Shown here in pieces: positions 53,567 to 63,144 of a DNA stretch of 64,000 bases (positions are counted from its first letter, which is position 1; each line of letters opens with the position of its first letter). The translations under genes were made by a program, and so were the position numbers. The DNA comes from Streptomyces griseoaurantiacus (GTDB lineage Bacteria > Actinomycetota > Actinomycetes > Streptomycetales > Streptomycetaceae): the NCBI GenBank assembly GCA_014656015.1, contig BNBP01000010.1, positions 1 through 64,000 on the forward strand, written 5' to 3'. Under the pieces are notes generated by a model that was given only the letters and a program-made list of their open reading frames with translations, was not told the origin of the DNA and ran no database searches.

Positions 53567-54562
53567 TCAGTAGCGGTACTGGTCCCCGTACCCCTGGCCG
53601 TTGGTGTTGTTCTGGTACGGGTAGGACTGCTCGGGGGGCAGTTCGCCGCCGTAGCCCTCCTCGGTGTCGCGCTGCTGGGGCACCCAGACGCCTCCGGGCG
53701 GGGTCTCCCCGTAGCCGCCCTGGTCGCCCCCGGCGTACTGGCCCTGCTCCTGGCCGTAGCCCTGCCCGCCGTACTGCTGGTCCCCGTATCCGGCGCCGGC
53801 GTCGTAGGCGCCGCCCTCCGGGTACGCGGACGAGGCGCCGATGTACGGGTCGGAGTAGGCCGCGTAACTCTGCTGCCCGGTGTCGTAGCCGTAGCCCTGC
53901 TGCTCGTAGGAGTAGCCCTCGTAGCCGTAGCCCTGCTGCTGGGCGGCGGCCTGCTGCTGGGCGGCGGCCTGCTGCTGGCCGGCGGCCTGCTGCTGGGCGG
54001 CGGCCTGCTGCTGGCCGGCGGCCGCGTTCGAGGCGGCGTAGGCGGCGTCGGTGTAGACGCCGTAGGTACCCGTCTCGTCGGGCAGCGGCTGCGGCTCGTA
54101 CACCGCGGTCGCCTCGGCGGCGTTCTCCGCGCCGAGGGGCCGGGCGGGCGTGAAGACGTCGTCGCGGTCGTCCTCGAAGGACTCGGCCTGCCGATACGTT
54201 CCGGTGCCGGTGGCGTCGTCGTCGGACTCCGGCTCGAACCCGGAGGGGTCCGGCCCGGGCGGCGGCTTCTCCCCACGGCGCCGCTTGCTGCCGCCCGGCT
54301 CCCGCTTGGGGTGCCCGACGGCCCAGCCCGCCGCGAAGCCGCGGCGGAAGGACAGCGTGACGTACGTCTGGCCCACGGCGAAGGCCGCGGCGCCCAGTGC
54401 GATCACGAGCACGGAGGGCACCAGCACCCCGAGGACGACGAGGAGGAAGCCGCCGAAGGCGAGCAGCCGCCAGCGCAGGCGCGCCTTGTACTGCAGCAGC
54501 ACCTCGCCGAGCAGCCACAGCGCGACGATTCCGAACGCGATGTAGAGGACCGTCCAGCCCAT
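53567..54562 (-). CDS. Membrane protein with Gln/Ala repeats and Tyr/Gly-rich tail
   Basis: A 331-residue protein with two to three N-terminal membrane segments (VLYIAFGIVALWLLGEVLL and WRLLAFGGFLLVVLGVLVPSV). A basic cytoplasmic stretch follows (KREPGGSKRRRGEK), then an acidic part, repeats of QQQAAA and QQQAAG, and a Tyr/Gly/Gln-rich tail ending YQNNTNGQGYGDQYRY. The tail looks like a disordered region of the kind that may form condensates; no enzyme motif is seen. The ATG at 54562 has GAGAGGGG about 6 nt upstream. Homologous genes occur at this location in other Streptomyces (from memory); function unknown. Confidence 0.85.
   Translation of the reverse strand: MGWTVLYIAFGIVALWLLGEVLLQYKARLRWRLLAFGGFLLVVLGVLVPSVLVIALGAAAFAVGQTYVTLSFRRGFAAGWAVGHPKREPGGSKRRRGEKPPPGPDPSGFEPESDDDATGTGTYRQAESFEDDRDDVFTPARPLGAENAAEATAVYEPQPLPDETGTYGVYTDAAYAASNAAAGQQQAAAQQQAAGQQQAAAQQQAAAQQQGYGYEGYSYEQQGYGYDTGQQSYAAYSDPYIGASSAYPEGGAYDAGAGYGDQQYGGQGYGQEQGQYAGGDQGGYGETPPGGVWVPQQRDTEEGYGGELPPEQSYPYQNNTNGQGYGDQYRY
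53933..54022. repeat. Five 18-bp units coding for QQQAAA/G in the membrane protein
   Basis: Five tandem 18-bp units, CTGCTGCTGGGCGGCGGC and variants with GCC for GGC, in frame with the minus-strand gene. Confidence 0.85.
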
Positions 54563-54618
54563 GTACGCCCCTCTCCCTGTGGTCGCTCCGCAGTGTGTCG
54601 TACGACGATGCGACCGGT

Positions 54619-55542
54619 CTAGGCCTGCCGAGTGTGGTGCAGGCCCAGGTTCTCGTGGATTTCCAGTGTCGCGGTGGAGTTGTTCAGCGTGATGAAGTGC
54701 AGTCCGGGGACACCCTCGGCAAGCAGCCTCGCGCAGAACTCCGTGGCGAACTCGATGCCAATGGAGCGTACAGCGGCCGGATCGCCCTGTGCCGCGAGGA
54801 TGCGGTCTTTCAACTCCCTTGGGAACACCGCGTTGCTGAGCTGTGGCAATCGCTCCAGCATTTTCACACTCGTCACCGGCATGACCTCCGGGATGACCGG
54901 GGTCTCGCAGTGCGCGGCGGCGACGCGGTCGCGCAGCCGCAGGTACGCCTCCGGCTCGAAGAACATCTGCGTGATCGCGTAGTCGGCGCCGGCCCGGCAC
55001 TTGTCGACGAAGTGGGCCACGTCGGTGTCCCAGTCGGTGGAGCGCGGGTGCATCTCGGGGAAGGCGGCGACGCCGACGCAGAAGTCGCCCGACTCCTTGA
55101 TGAGGTGGACCAGTTCGGCGGCGTAGGTGAGCCCCTCCGGGTGTGCCACCCACTCGGCCATCGGGTCGCCGGGCGGGTCGCCGCGCACGGCGAGCATGTT
55201 GCGGATCCCGGCGTCGGCGTACTGGCCGATGATGTTGCGCAGCTCGGCCACGGAGTGGTTGACCGCGGTGAGGTGGGCGACCGGGGTGAGCGTGGTGTCG
55301 GCGACGATCCGCTCGGTGGCCCGCACCGTCCCCGAGCGGGTGGAACCGCCGGCGCCGTAGGTGACGGAGACGAAGTCGGGGGCGACCGCCTCGACCCGGC
55401 GCAGCGCGTTCCAGAGGTTGCGCTCGCCCTTCTCCGTCTTGGGCGCCCAGAACTCGAAGGAGGAGACCGTCTTGCCGGCGGCGAGCATGTCACGCACGGT
55501 GCGGGCGCGGTCAGTCCTGGTGGATGCGGTTCCGAGGGCCAT
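54619..55542 (-). CDS. metF: 5,10-methylenetetrahydrofolate reductase
   Basis: FAD enzyme that makes 5-methyl-THF for methionine synthesis. The 307-residue TIM barrel has [59 protein letters not shown] and [12 protein letters not shown], the usual MTHFR motifs for FAD and folate binding. The ATG at 55542 lacks an SD. A strong promoter lies directly in front (TTGGGG, 17 bp, TAACCT, then 6 nt), so the transcript is probably leaderless. It follows thiE on the same strand but has its own promoter. Confidence 0.96.
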   Translation of the reverse strand: MALGTASTRTDRARTVRDMLAAGKTVSSFEFWAPKTEKGERNLWNALRRVEAVAPDFVSVTYGAGGSTRSGTVRATERIVADTTLTPVAHLTAVNHSVAELRNIIGQYADAGIRNMLAVRGDPPGDPMAEWVAHPEGLTYAAELVHLIKESGDFCVGVAAFPEMHPRSTDWDTDVAHFVDKCRAGADYAITQMFFEPEAYLRLRDRVAAAHCETPVIPEVMPVTSVKMLERLPQLSNAVFPRELKDRILAAQGDPAAVRSIGIEFATEFCARLLAEGVPGLHFITLNNSTATLEIHENLGLHHTRQA

Positions 55543-55548
55543 ACGGGC

Positions 55549-55577
55549 AGGTTAGCCAGGGGCGCGCGGTCCCCCAA
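55549..55577 (-). promoter_or_regulatory. Promoter of metF
   Basis: Minus strand: TTGGGG (55572-55577), 17-bp spacer, TAACCT (55549-55554), then 6 nt to the ATG. This is the clearest promoter in the window and implies a leaderless mRNA. Confidence 0.65.
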
Positions 55578-55690
55578 CCGCACGGTGGCCATTTGTCGCT
55601 TTTGTCGGGGCGTTTACGACCCTGTTGTCCACCCCTCGGACAACCGGACCGCTGCCCGCCGCCCACGGAGCCGCCGTCACGGTCCCGTCG

Positions 55691-56341
55691 TCACCGGGCC
55701 GCACGCAGCCGGCGCGCGAACTCGGCCGCGGCCGCGCCGGGGTCCTCCGCCTCGGTGAGGGCGCGGACGACGACGACCCGGCGGGCGCCCGCCTCGATCA
55801 CCTCGTCGAGGTTGCCGAGGTCGATGCCGCCGATCGCGAACCAGGGCCGCTCGGTGCCGAGGGCGGCCGTGTGCCGGACGAGGTCGAGTCCCGGGGCCGG
55901 ACGGCCGGGCTTGGTGGGGGTGGGCCAGCAGGGGCCGGTGCAGAAGTAGTCCACGCCGTCCTGGACGGCGGCGGCCCCGGCCTCCGCCGGGGAGTGCGTG
56001 GAGCGGCCGACGAGGACGCCCTCGCCGAGGATCGCGCGGGCGGCCGGCACCGGCAGGTCGCCCTGGCCCAGGTGCAGCACGTCGGCGCCGGCGGCGTGGG
56101 CGACGTCCGCCCGGTCGTTCACCGCGAGCAGCCGTCCGTGGCGGGCGCAGGCCTCGGCGAAGACCTCCAGGTGCGCCAGTTCCTCGGCCGCCTCGATGCC
56201 CTTGTCGCGGAGCTGCACGATGTCGACGCCGGCGGCGAGCACCGCGTCGAGGAACTCGGGGAGGTCCCCCTGCCGCGTGCGGGCGTCCGTGCACAGGTAG
56301 AGCAGGGCCTCGTCGAGACGGGCGCGGGCGGTGTCGGGCAC
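55691..56341 (-). CDS. thiE: Thiamine phosphate synthase
   Basis: Joins the hydroxymethylpyrimidine diphosphate and thiazole phosphate moieties to make thiamine phosphate. The 216-residue TIM barrel has DIVQLRDKG (HMP-PP loop), [48 protein letters not shown] and FAIGGID. The GTG at 56341 has GGGAG about 7 nt upstream. It lies 122 bp after the Rv2175c-like gene on the same strand, and that gap can fold in two alternative ways. No TPP element precedes this gene; the one in the window serves thiO-S-G. Confidence 0.95.
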   Translation of the reverse strand: MPDTARARLDEALLYLCTDARTRQGDLPEFLDAVLAAGVDIVQLRDKGIEAAEELAHLEVFAEACARHGRLLAVNDRADVAHAAGADVLHLGQGDLPVPAARAILGEGVLVGRSTHSPAEAGAAAVQDGVDYFCTGPCWPTPTKPGRPAPGLDLVRHTAALGTERPWFAIGGIDLGNLDEVIEAGARRVVVVRALTEAEDPGAAAAEFARRLRAAR

Positions 56342-56374
56342 GGTGGGGCTCCCCCGGTGGTTCTCGGTGTTCTC

Positions 56375-56445
56375 CGGGCCGCCCTTCGCAAGGCGGCGCG
56401 GTCGGCGGCGTACGGGCCGCCCCGCGAAGGGCGGCCCGTACGCCG
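56375..56445 (-). promoter_or_regulatory. Two mutually exclusive hairpins upstream of thiE
   Basis: A perfect 17-bp hairpin (56406-56422 with 56429-56445) can form on the minus-strand transcript. Part of its first arm (56424-56438) can instead pair for 15 bp with 56375-56389. Both structures cannot form at once. The region lies between the Rv2175c-like stop and thiE; the 17-bp hairpin could be a terminator, and its lack of a T-run leaves this open. Confidence 0.6.
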
Positions 56446-56463
56446 GAGGTTACGTCCCCGGGG

Positions 56464-56829
56464 TCAGACGGCGAGCGCCTGGGCCCGGCGCTTCACCTCC
56501 GTGCCGCGGTTCTCGGCGAGTGCCTGCGCGGGGGTGCCGGGCAGGCTCGGGTCCGCCGTGAAGAGCCACTCCAGCATTTCCTCGTCCCTGTAGCCGTCGT
56601 CCCGCAGGAGCGTCAGGGTGCCGGACAGGCCCTTGACGACCTTGTCCCCGTCGATGAAGGCGGCGGGGACGTGCAGTGCGCGGTTTTCACCCCGGCGTAC
56701 GGCGATGAGCTGGCCCTCCTTGACCAGCTGGCGCACGCGGGTCACCTCCACGCCGAGCCGTTCGGCGATGTCGGGGAGGGTGAGCCAGGCAGGGACGAGA
56801 GCATCGATCTTTGCGTCAATCTCGGTCAC
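56464..56829 (-). CDS. Rv2175c family DNA-binding protein
   Basis: A 121-residue protein with a winged-helix-like N-terminal part (LTLPDIAERLGVEVTRVRQLVKEGQLIAVRRGENRALHVPAAF) and a C-terminal helical domain (GTLTLLRDDGYRDEEMLEWLF). It matches the Rv2175c family. In M. tuberculosis that protein binds DNA and is a substrate of the kinase PknL, whose gene is adjacent. Here a PASTA kinase gene lies 4.3 kb away on the other strand. The GTG at 56829 has no SD; a CACGCT box lies 7 nt before it. It follows the ferredoxin-reductase-like gene by 160 bp. Confidence 0.9.
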   Translation of the reverse strand: MTEIDAKIDALVPAWLTLPDIAERLGVEVTRVRQLVKEGQLIAVRRGENRALHVPAAFIDGDKVVKGLSGTLTLLRDDGYRDEEMLEWLFTADPSLPGTPAQALAENRGTEVKRRAQALAV

Positions 56830-56989
56830 GGGACCAAGCGTGCCATTGCCGACCGACAGTCGGAAGTGGGACCGGCCAGTCGTGGGACGCGCCGCAGGTC
56901 GGCCGGGGGGCGGGTCCCCCGGTGGGCGCGGGTGGCCGGGGCGGCCGGGGGTCGGCCGCGTGGCGGTGCGGAGGGCTCGGAATCGCCCC

Positions 56990-58210
56990 TCACGCCACCG
57001 CCTTCTTCAGGGGGCGCGCCGGGTCGGGCAGGAGCGCGGGGTCCATGCGCGCGCCCGCCTCGATCAGCCGGCGGCCCTGCGCGAGGTCCCGGGGGCGGCC
57101 GACCGCGAGCAGCGCCACCAGCCGCCCGTCCTGGAGCCAGCAGACCGACCAGGCCGCCTGCGCCGGGTCCCCCCGCCACACCAGTGTGTCGGCCTCCGCG
57201 TGGTGCCCCGCGTACTGCACGAACCGCCCGAACTGCTCCGACCAGAAGTACGGCACCGGGTCGTAGGGATCGGCCTCCTCCCCCGCGATGTGCGCGGCCA
57301 CCGTGCGCGGCCCCTGCAGCGCGTTGTCCCAGTGGTGCACGAGCAGCCGTTCCCCGTAGCGCGCCGAGGGGAAGGAGGCGCAGTCGCCGACCGCGTACAC
57401 ATCGGGCGCGGAGGAGCGCAGGCGGTCGTCGGCGAGCACCTCGCCGTGGGCGCCGAGCGCGATCCCGGACCCGGCGAGCCAGCCGGTGGCGGGCCGGGCG
57501 CCGATGCCGACGACGACCGCCCCGGCCGGCAGCCGCGCCCCGTCCTCGAGGACGACCGCCCCGGGCTCGACGCGGGCCACGCGGGCGTGGGTGCGCAGGA
57601 CGGCGCCGCTCTCGGCGTACCAGTCGGCCATCGGCACGGCGACCTCGGCCGGGAGCGTCCCGGCGAGCGGGCGTCCCGCGGCCTCCACGACGGTCACCGC
57701 ACACCCGGCCTCGCGGGCGGCCGTGGCGAACTCGGCGCCGATCCAGCCGGCCCCGACGACCACGAGGTCCTGCCCCTCGGCGAGGACCGGGCGCAGCCGT
57801 TCGGCGTCGTCCAGGGTGCGCAGCAGGTGCACCCCGGGCACGCCCTCGGTGCCCGGCAGCGTGACCGGTTCGGCGCCGGTGGCGAGGACGAGGACGTCGT
57901 AGGGCTCGGGTCCCTCGGCGGTGTCGAGCAGGTGCTCGCCGGGGCGCACCCCGAGGACCTCGCGGCCGAGCCGGAGTCCGATGCCGAGCGCCTCGAAGTC
58001 GATGTCGAAGGCGGAGCCCTCGGCCTTGCCGAGCAGGACGGCCTTGGACAACGGGGGTCGGTCGTAGGGCTGGTGGGGTTCCGCGCCGATCAGCGTGACG
58101 GGTCCGGTGAACCCCTGTTCGCGCAGGGCGACCGCCGTCTGTACGCCCGCCATGCCCGCGCCCACGATCACGACCCGCCGCCCGGCCGGTTCCCTCGCCT
58201 GCTCGCTCAC
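56990..58210 (-). CDS. FAD-dependent oxidoreductase, ferredoxin reductase-like
   Basis: Predicted NAD(P)H-dependent flavoprotein of 406 residues. Two nucleotide-binding GxGxxG sites are visible: FAD in VVIVGAGMAGVQTAVAL and NAD(P) in LVVVGAGWIGAEFATAA. Other marks are YDRPPLSKAVLLGKAEG, VLATGAEP and the FAD-ribityl motif VYAVGDCASF. The layout is that of rubredoxin/ferredoxin reductases of the BenC-like or rhodocoxin reductase group; the electron acceptor is not encoded nearby. The GTG at 58210 has GAGGTG 5 nt upstream. The C-terminal domain carries a short GRPRDLAQGRRLIEAGA segment typical of these reductases. Confidence 0.9.
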   Translation of the reverse strand: MSEQAREPAGRRVVIVGAGMAGVQTAVALREQGFTGPVTLIGAEPHQPYDRPPLSKAVLLGKAEGSAFDIDFEALGIGLRLGREVLGVRPGEHLLDTAEGPEPYDVLVLATGAEPVTLPGTEGVPGVHLLRTLDDAERLRPVLAEGQDLVVVGAGWIGAEFATAAREAGCAVTVVEAAGRPLAGTLPAEVAVPMADWYAESGAVLRTHARVARVEPGAVVLEDGARLPAGAVVVGIGARPATGWLAGSGIALGAHGEVLADDRLRSSAPDVYAVGDCASFPSARYGERLLVHHWDNALQGPRTVAAHIAGEEADPYDPVPYFWSEQFGRFVQYAGHHAEADTLVWRGDPAQAAWSVCWLQDGRLVALLAVGRPRDLAQGRRLIEAGARMDPALLPDPARPLKKAVA

Positions 58211-58296
58211 TCGCCCACCTCGGTGTCGACCACGGATGCCCGTCTGGGATGCCCGTCTCGGATGTCCTGCCCGGTCCCCGGGACCTGACGCCCGGC

Positions 58297-58638
58297 TCAG
58301 CCGGGGAGCTGTTCCACGACGCTCGTCCCGCTGCCCTCGCGCGATTCCCACCGCCACGTCTCCTCCAGCCGCACGCGCCCGTCGGGCAGGAGGAGGACGC
58401 GGGAGACGCAGTGTCCCGAGGAGGTGGTGCCGTCGGTCCTGAGCTGCACGTAACGGAAGTCGAGCAGGTCGCCCGCGCGGGTGCCCACGAGGTGGCCGCG
58501 GACCACGTCGCCGCCCGCGTACTCGGCCCAGATCTCACCGTCCTTCTCGTGGTACGAGAAGCGGGTGCGGGTGCCCACCTGACCCGGTGCCTGGTCGGCG
58601 ACCGGGGCGAGGACGAGTCCGTCCAGCGAGGGCGTCAT
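58297..58638 (-). CDS. Conserved hypothetical protein, 113 aa
   Basis: A 113-residue protein, probably all beta (TRTRFSYHEKDGEIWAEYAGGDVVRGHLVG, ending RLEETWRWESREG). There are no membrane segments and only one Cys. It resembles small proteins sometimes labelled N-acetylglutamate synthase in databases, a label I do not trust from the sequence. The ATG at 58638 has AGGGAG 9 nt upstream. It diverges from the thiO operon, leaving only about 56 bp between its start and the riboswitch. Confidence 0.75.
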   Translation of the reverse strand: MTPSLDGLVLAPVADQAPGQVGTRTRFSYHEKDGEIWAEYAGGDVVRGHLVGTRAGDLLDFRYVQLRTDGTTSSGHCVSRVLLLPDGRVRLEETWRWESREGSGTSVVEQLPG

Positions 58639-58676
58639 GGCGCGGGGCTCCCTGTGGGGGTCGGGGCACGAAGGGC

Positions 58677-58682
58677 TAGGGT
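58677..58682 (+). promoter_or_regulatory. -10 box of the thiOSG operon (TAGGGT)
   Basis: TAGGGT lies about 12 nt before the 5' end of the TPP aptamer. The -35 region is not clear. Confidence 0.45.
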
Positions 58683-58693
58683 GGCCACCGTAA

Positions 58694-58790
58694 AGCACCC
58701 GCGGGAGCCCGGGCGTACCGGGCTGAGAGGGAGGCTGCGGCCTCCGACCGTACGAACCTGATCCGGGTCATGCCGGCGAAGGGAGGAGCT
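58694..58790 (+). ncRNA. TPP (THI element) riboswitch
   Basis: The aptamer core is intact: GGGAGCCC (58703-58710), CTGAGAGGGA (58723-58732), GACCGTACGAACCTGATCCGG (58746-58766, in two parts: GACC and GAACCTGATC) and GCCGGCGAAGGGAG. P1 can form between AGCACC (58694-58699) and GGAGCT (58785-58790). The 3' part overlaps the thiO SD (GGAGG, 58782-58786). No terminator T-run follows, so TPP binding probably blocks translation of thiO. Confidence 0.96.
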
Positions 58791-58798
58791 GGACGCCC

Positions 58799-61001
<2,203 letters not shown>

Positions 61002-61075
61002 CCGTGCACGTCACAGCTCCGCTGCAGTCCCGTTCCGGGTTCCCCCGGCCCGGGGGGACTGTCGGTGCGGGCTCG

Positions 61076-61081
61076 TAGACT
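61076..61081 (+). promoter_or_regulatory. Putative leaderless -10 box of PASTA kinase gene (TAGACT)
   Basis: TAGACT ends 7 nt before the GTG at 61089, which has no SD. Confidence 0.5.
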
Positions 61082-61088
61082 GCGGCCC

Positions 61089-63059
61089 GTGGATACGACC
61101 CTTCAGGACCCGCTCGTCGGACAGGTGCTCGACGGCCGCTATCGCGTGGACGCGCGGATCGCCGCCGGCGGGATGGCCACGGTCTACCGGGCCCTGGACA
61201 CCCGTCTGGACCGGGTGCTCGCGCTCAAGGTGATGCACCCCGCGCTCGCCGCCGACGGGTCCTTCGTGGAGCGGTTCATCCGCGAGGCGAAGTCCGTGGC
61301 CCGCCTGGCCCACCCGAACGTGGTGCAGGTCTTCGACCAGGGCACCGACGAGTCGTACGTGTACCTGGCGATGGAGTACGTCGCCGGCTGCACGCTGCGG
61401 GACGTGCTGCGCGAGCGCGGGGCACTGCAGCCGCGGGCCGCGCTGGACATCCTGGAGCCGGTGCTGGCCGCGCTCGGCGCCGCGCACCGCGCCGGGTTCG
61501 TGCACCGGGACATGAAACCGGAGAACGTCCTCATAGGGGACGACGGCCGGGTCAAGGTGGCCGACTTCGGTCTGGTCAGGGCCGTGGACACGGTCACGAA
61601 CACCACCGGCGCCGTCCTCGGCACGGTCTCCTACCTCGCCCCCGAGCAGATCGAGCACGGCACGGCCGACCCCCGGGTCGACGTGTACGCCTGCGGGGTG
61701 CTGCTGCACGAGATGCTCACCGGCGCCAAGCCGCACCGCGGGGAGACCCCCGCCCAGGTGCTGTACCGGCACCTCCACGAGGACGTGCCGCCGCCCTCGG
61801 CCGCCGTCCCCGGACTGGCCCGCGAACTGGACGAGCTGGTCCTCTCGGCCACCGCCCGCAATCCCGGGCTGCGCCCGGCCGACGCGGCCGCGCTGCTCGG
61901 CGAGACGCTGCGGGCGCGCTCCGCACTGGACGAGGCGCAGCTCGACGCGGTGCCGCCGGGCGCGCTCGGCGCGACCCGGGACGGGCACGACAACGCCGAG
62001 GACCGTACGAGCGTCATCCCGCGCGCGCTGACCGCGGTGCGGCCCCTGCCGGTGAACGAGCCCGAGGACGCCGCCGGCCCCGGCGGCGGCTTCGGCGGCG
62101 GGGAGAACCGCACCAGCCGGCTGGAGAGCCCCCCGATCCCGCCCGGGCCGGCCCGCGGCGGGGACCGGCGTTCGCGCCGGGGGCTGTTCGCGGTCGTGGC
62201 CGCCCTGCTGGTGGTGCTCGGCGTCGGCACGGGCGTCTGGTACATCAACTCCGGCCAGTTCACCAAGGTGCCGCCGGTGCTGTCCAAGACGGAGGCCCAG
62301 GCCAGGGACCAGCTCGACGACGCCGGGCTCGACGTGGGCGCGGTCCGCCACGCGTACAGCGACACGGTCGCCAAGGGCAGGGTCATCAGCAGTGATCCCG
62401 CCCCGGCGGAGCGGATCCGCAGCAACGACTCGGTCTCGCTGACCGTGTCCAACGGCCCGGAGACGGTGAAGGTGCCGGACCTGAAGGGGCGCACCCTGGC
62501 GGACGCGCGGGCGCGCCTGAAGAAGGCGGGCCTCGCCGCGGGCATGGTGACGCGTGACTTCGACGAGGACGTGCCCAAGGGGCAGGTCGTCACCACGGAC
62601 CCCGCGGCCGGGACCGAGCGGCACGGGGGCTCCGCGATCGCGCTCACCGTCAGCCGGGGACGTCCGGTGGAGGTGCCGGACGTGACCGGCTCGTCGCTCC
62701 AGGACGCGCGGGACGAGCTGGAGGACGCCGGGCTGAAGGTGAAGGTCGCCGAGCGGCGCGTGGCCTCCGAGTTCGACGAGGGGCAGGTGGCCGCGGTGTC
62801 CCCCGGCGAGGGCGAGCGGCTCGCCGAGGGCGACACGGTGACCGTGACGGTGTCCAGGGGCCGCAAGCAGGTGAAGGTGCCGGACGTCGTCGGGGAGAAG
62901 GCCGGGGACGCGCGGAAGACGCTGGAGGCGGCGGGCTTCGAGGTGGACGAGGACCGCGGCTTCCTGGACCTGTTCGGCGGCGACAAGGTCAAGAGCCAGT
63001 CGGTGAAGGGCGGCGACAGGGCGCCCTTCGGTTCGAAGATCACCCTGAAGATCGGCTGA
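61089..63059 (+). CDS. Ser/Thr protein kinase with PASTA domains
   Basis: Membrane-bound receptor-type kinase of 656 residues. The kinase domain spans about residues 18-280, with the glycine loop IAAGGMATVYRA, LALKVM (Lys), catalytic loop HRDMKPENVL, DFGLV and the activation segment ending APEQ. A Pro/Gly-rich linker, one membrane segment (GLFAVVAALLVVLGVGTGVWY, split, near 372-392) and four external PASTA repeats follow. Each repeat has the form VPDxxG...A...L. PASTA domains bind muropeptides and beta-lactams, so it may sense cell-wall state. The GTG start at 61089 is leaderless by spacing. It is the likely equivalent of PknL by context, though M. tuberculosis PknL lacks PASTA domains, so that is inference. 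Confidence 0.95.
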   Translation: MDTTLQDPLVGQVLDGRYRVDARIAAGGMATVYRALDTRLDRVLALKVMHPALAADGSFVERFIREAKSVARLAHPNVVQVFDQGTDESYVYLAMEYVAGCTLRDVLRERGALQPRAALDILEPVLAALGAAHRAGFVHRDMKPENVLIGDDGRVKVADFGLVRAVDTVTNTTGAVLGTVSYLAPEQIEHGTADPRVDVYACGVLLHEMLTGAKPHRGETPAQVLYRHLHEDVPPPSAAVPGLARELDELVLSATARNPGLRPADAAALLGETLRARSALDEAQLDAVPPGALGATRDGHDNAEDRTSVIPRALTAVRPLPVNEPEDAAGPGGGFGGGENRTSRLESPPIPPGPARGGDRRSRRGLFAVVAALLVVLGVGTGVWYINSGQFTKVPPVLSKTEAQARDQLDDAGLDVGAVRHAYSDTVAKGRVISSDPAPAERIRSNDSVSLTVSNGPETVKVPDLKGRTLADARARLKKAGLAAGMVTRDFDEDVPKGQVVTTDPAAGTERHGGSAIALTVSRGRPVEVPDVTGSSLQDARDELEDAGLKVKVAERRVASEFDEGQVAAVSPGEGERLAEGDTVTVTVSRGRKQVKVPDVVGEKAGDARKTLEAAGFEVDEDRGFLDLFGGDKVKSQSVKGGDRAPFGSKITLKIG

Positions 63060-63144
63060 CCGGCGGGGTTCCGCCCGCGCCGCCCACCGCCCCCGCCGCC
63101 TCCCCGTGGCCGGGGCGGGGCGGACCGCGTGCGACCCTTGGGGC

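Noticed and set aside
51940..54562. Carotenoid biosynthesis cluster (phytoene desaturase-like enzyme)
   Set aside because: No crtB, crtE or other carotenoid genes are nearby. The enzyme is one of many FAD oxidoreductases of the superfamily.
61041..61058. Terminator after thiG
   Set aside because: TCCCCCGG/CCGGGGGGA is short and has no T-run; it may be part of the kinase promoter region. Not strong enough to list as a feature.
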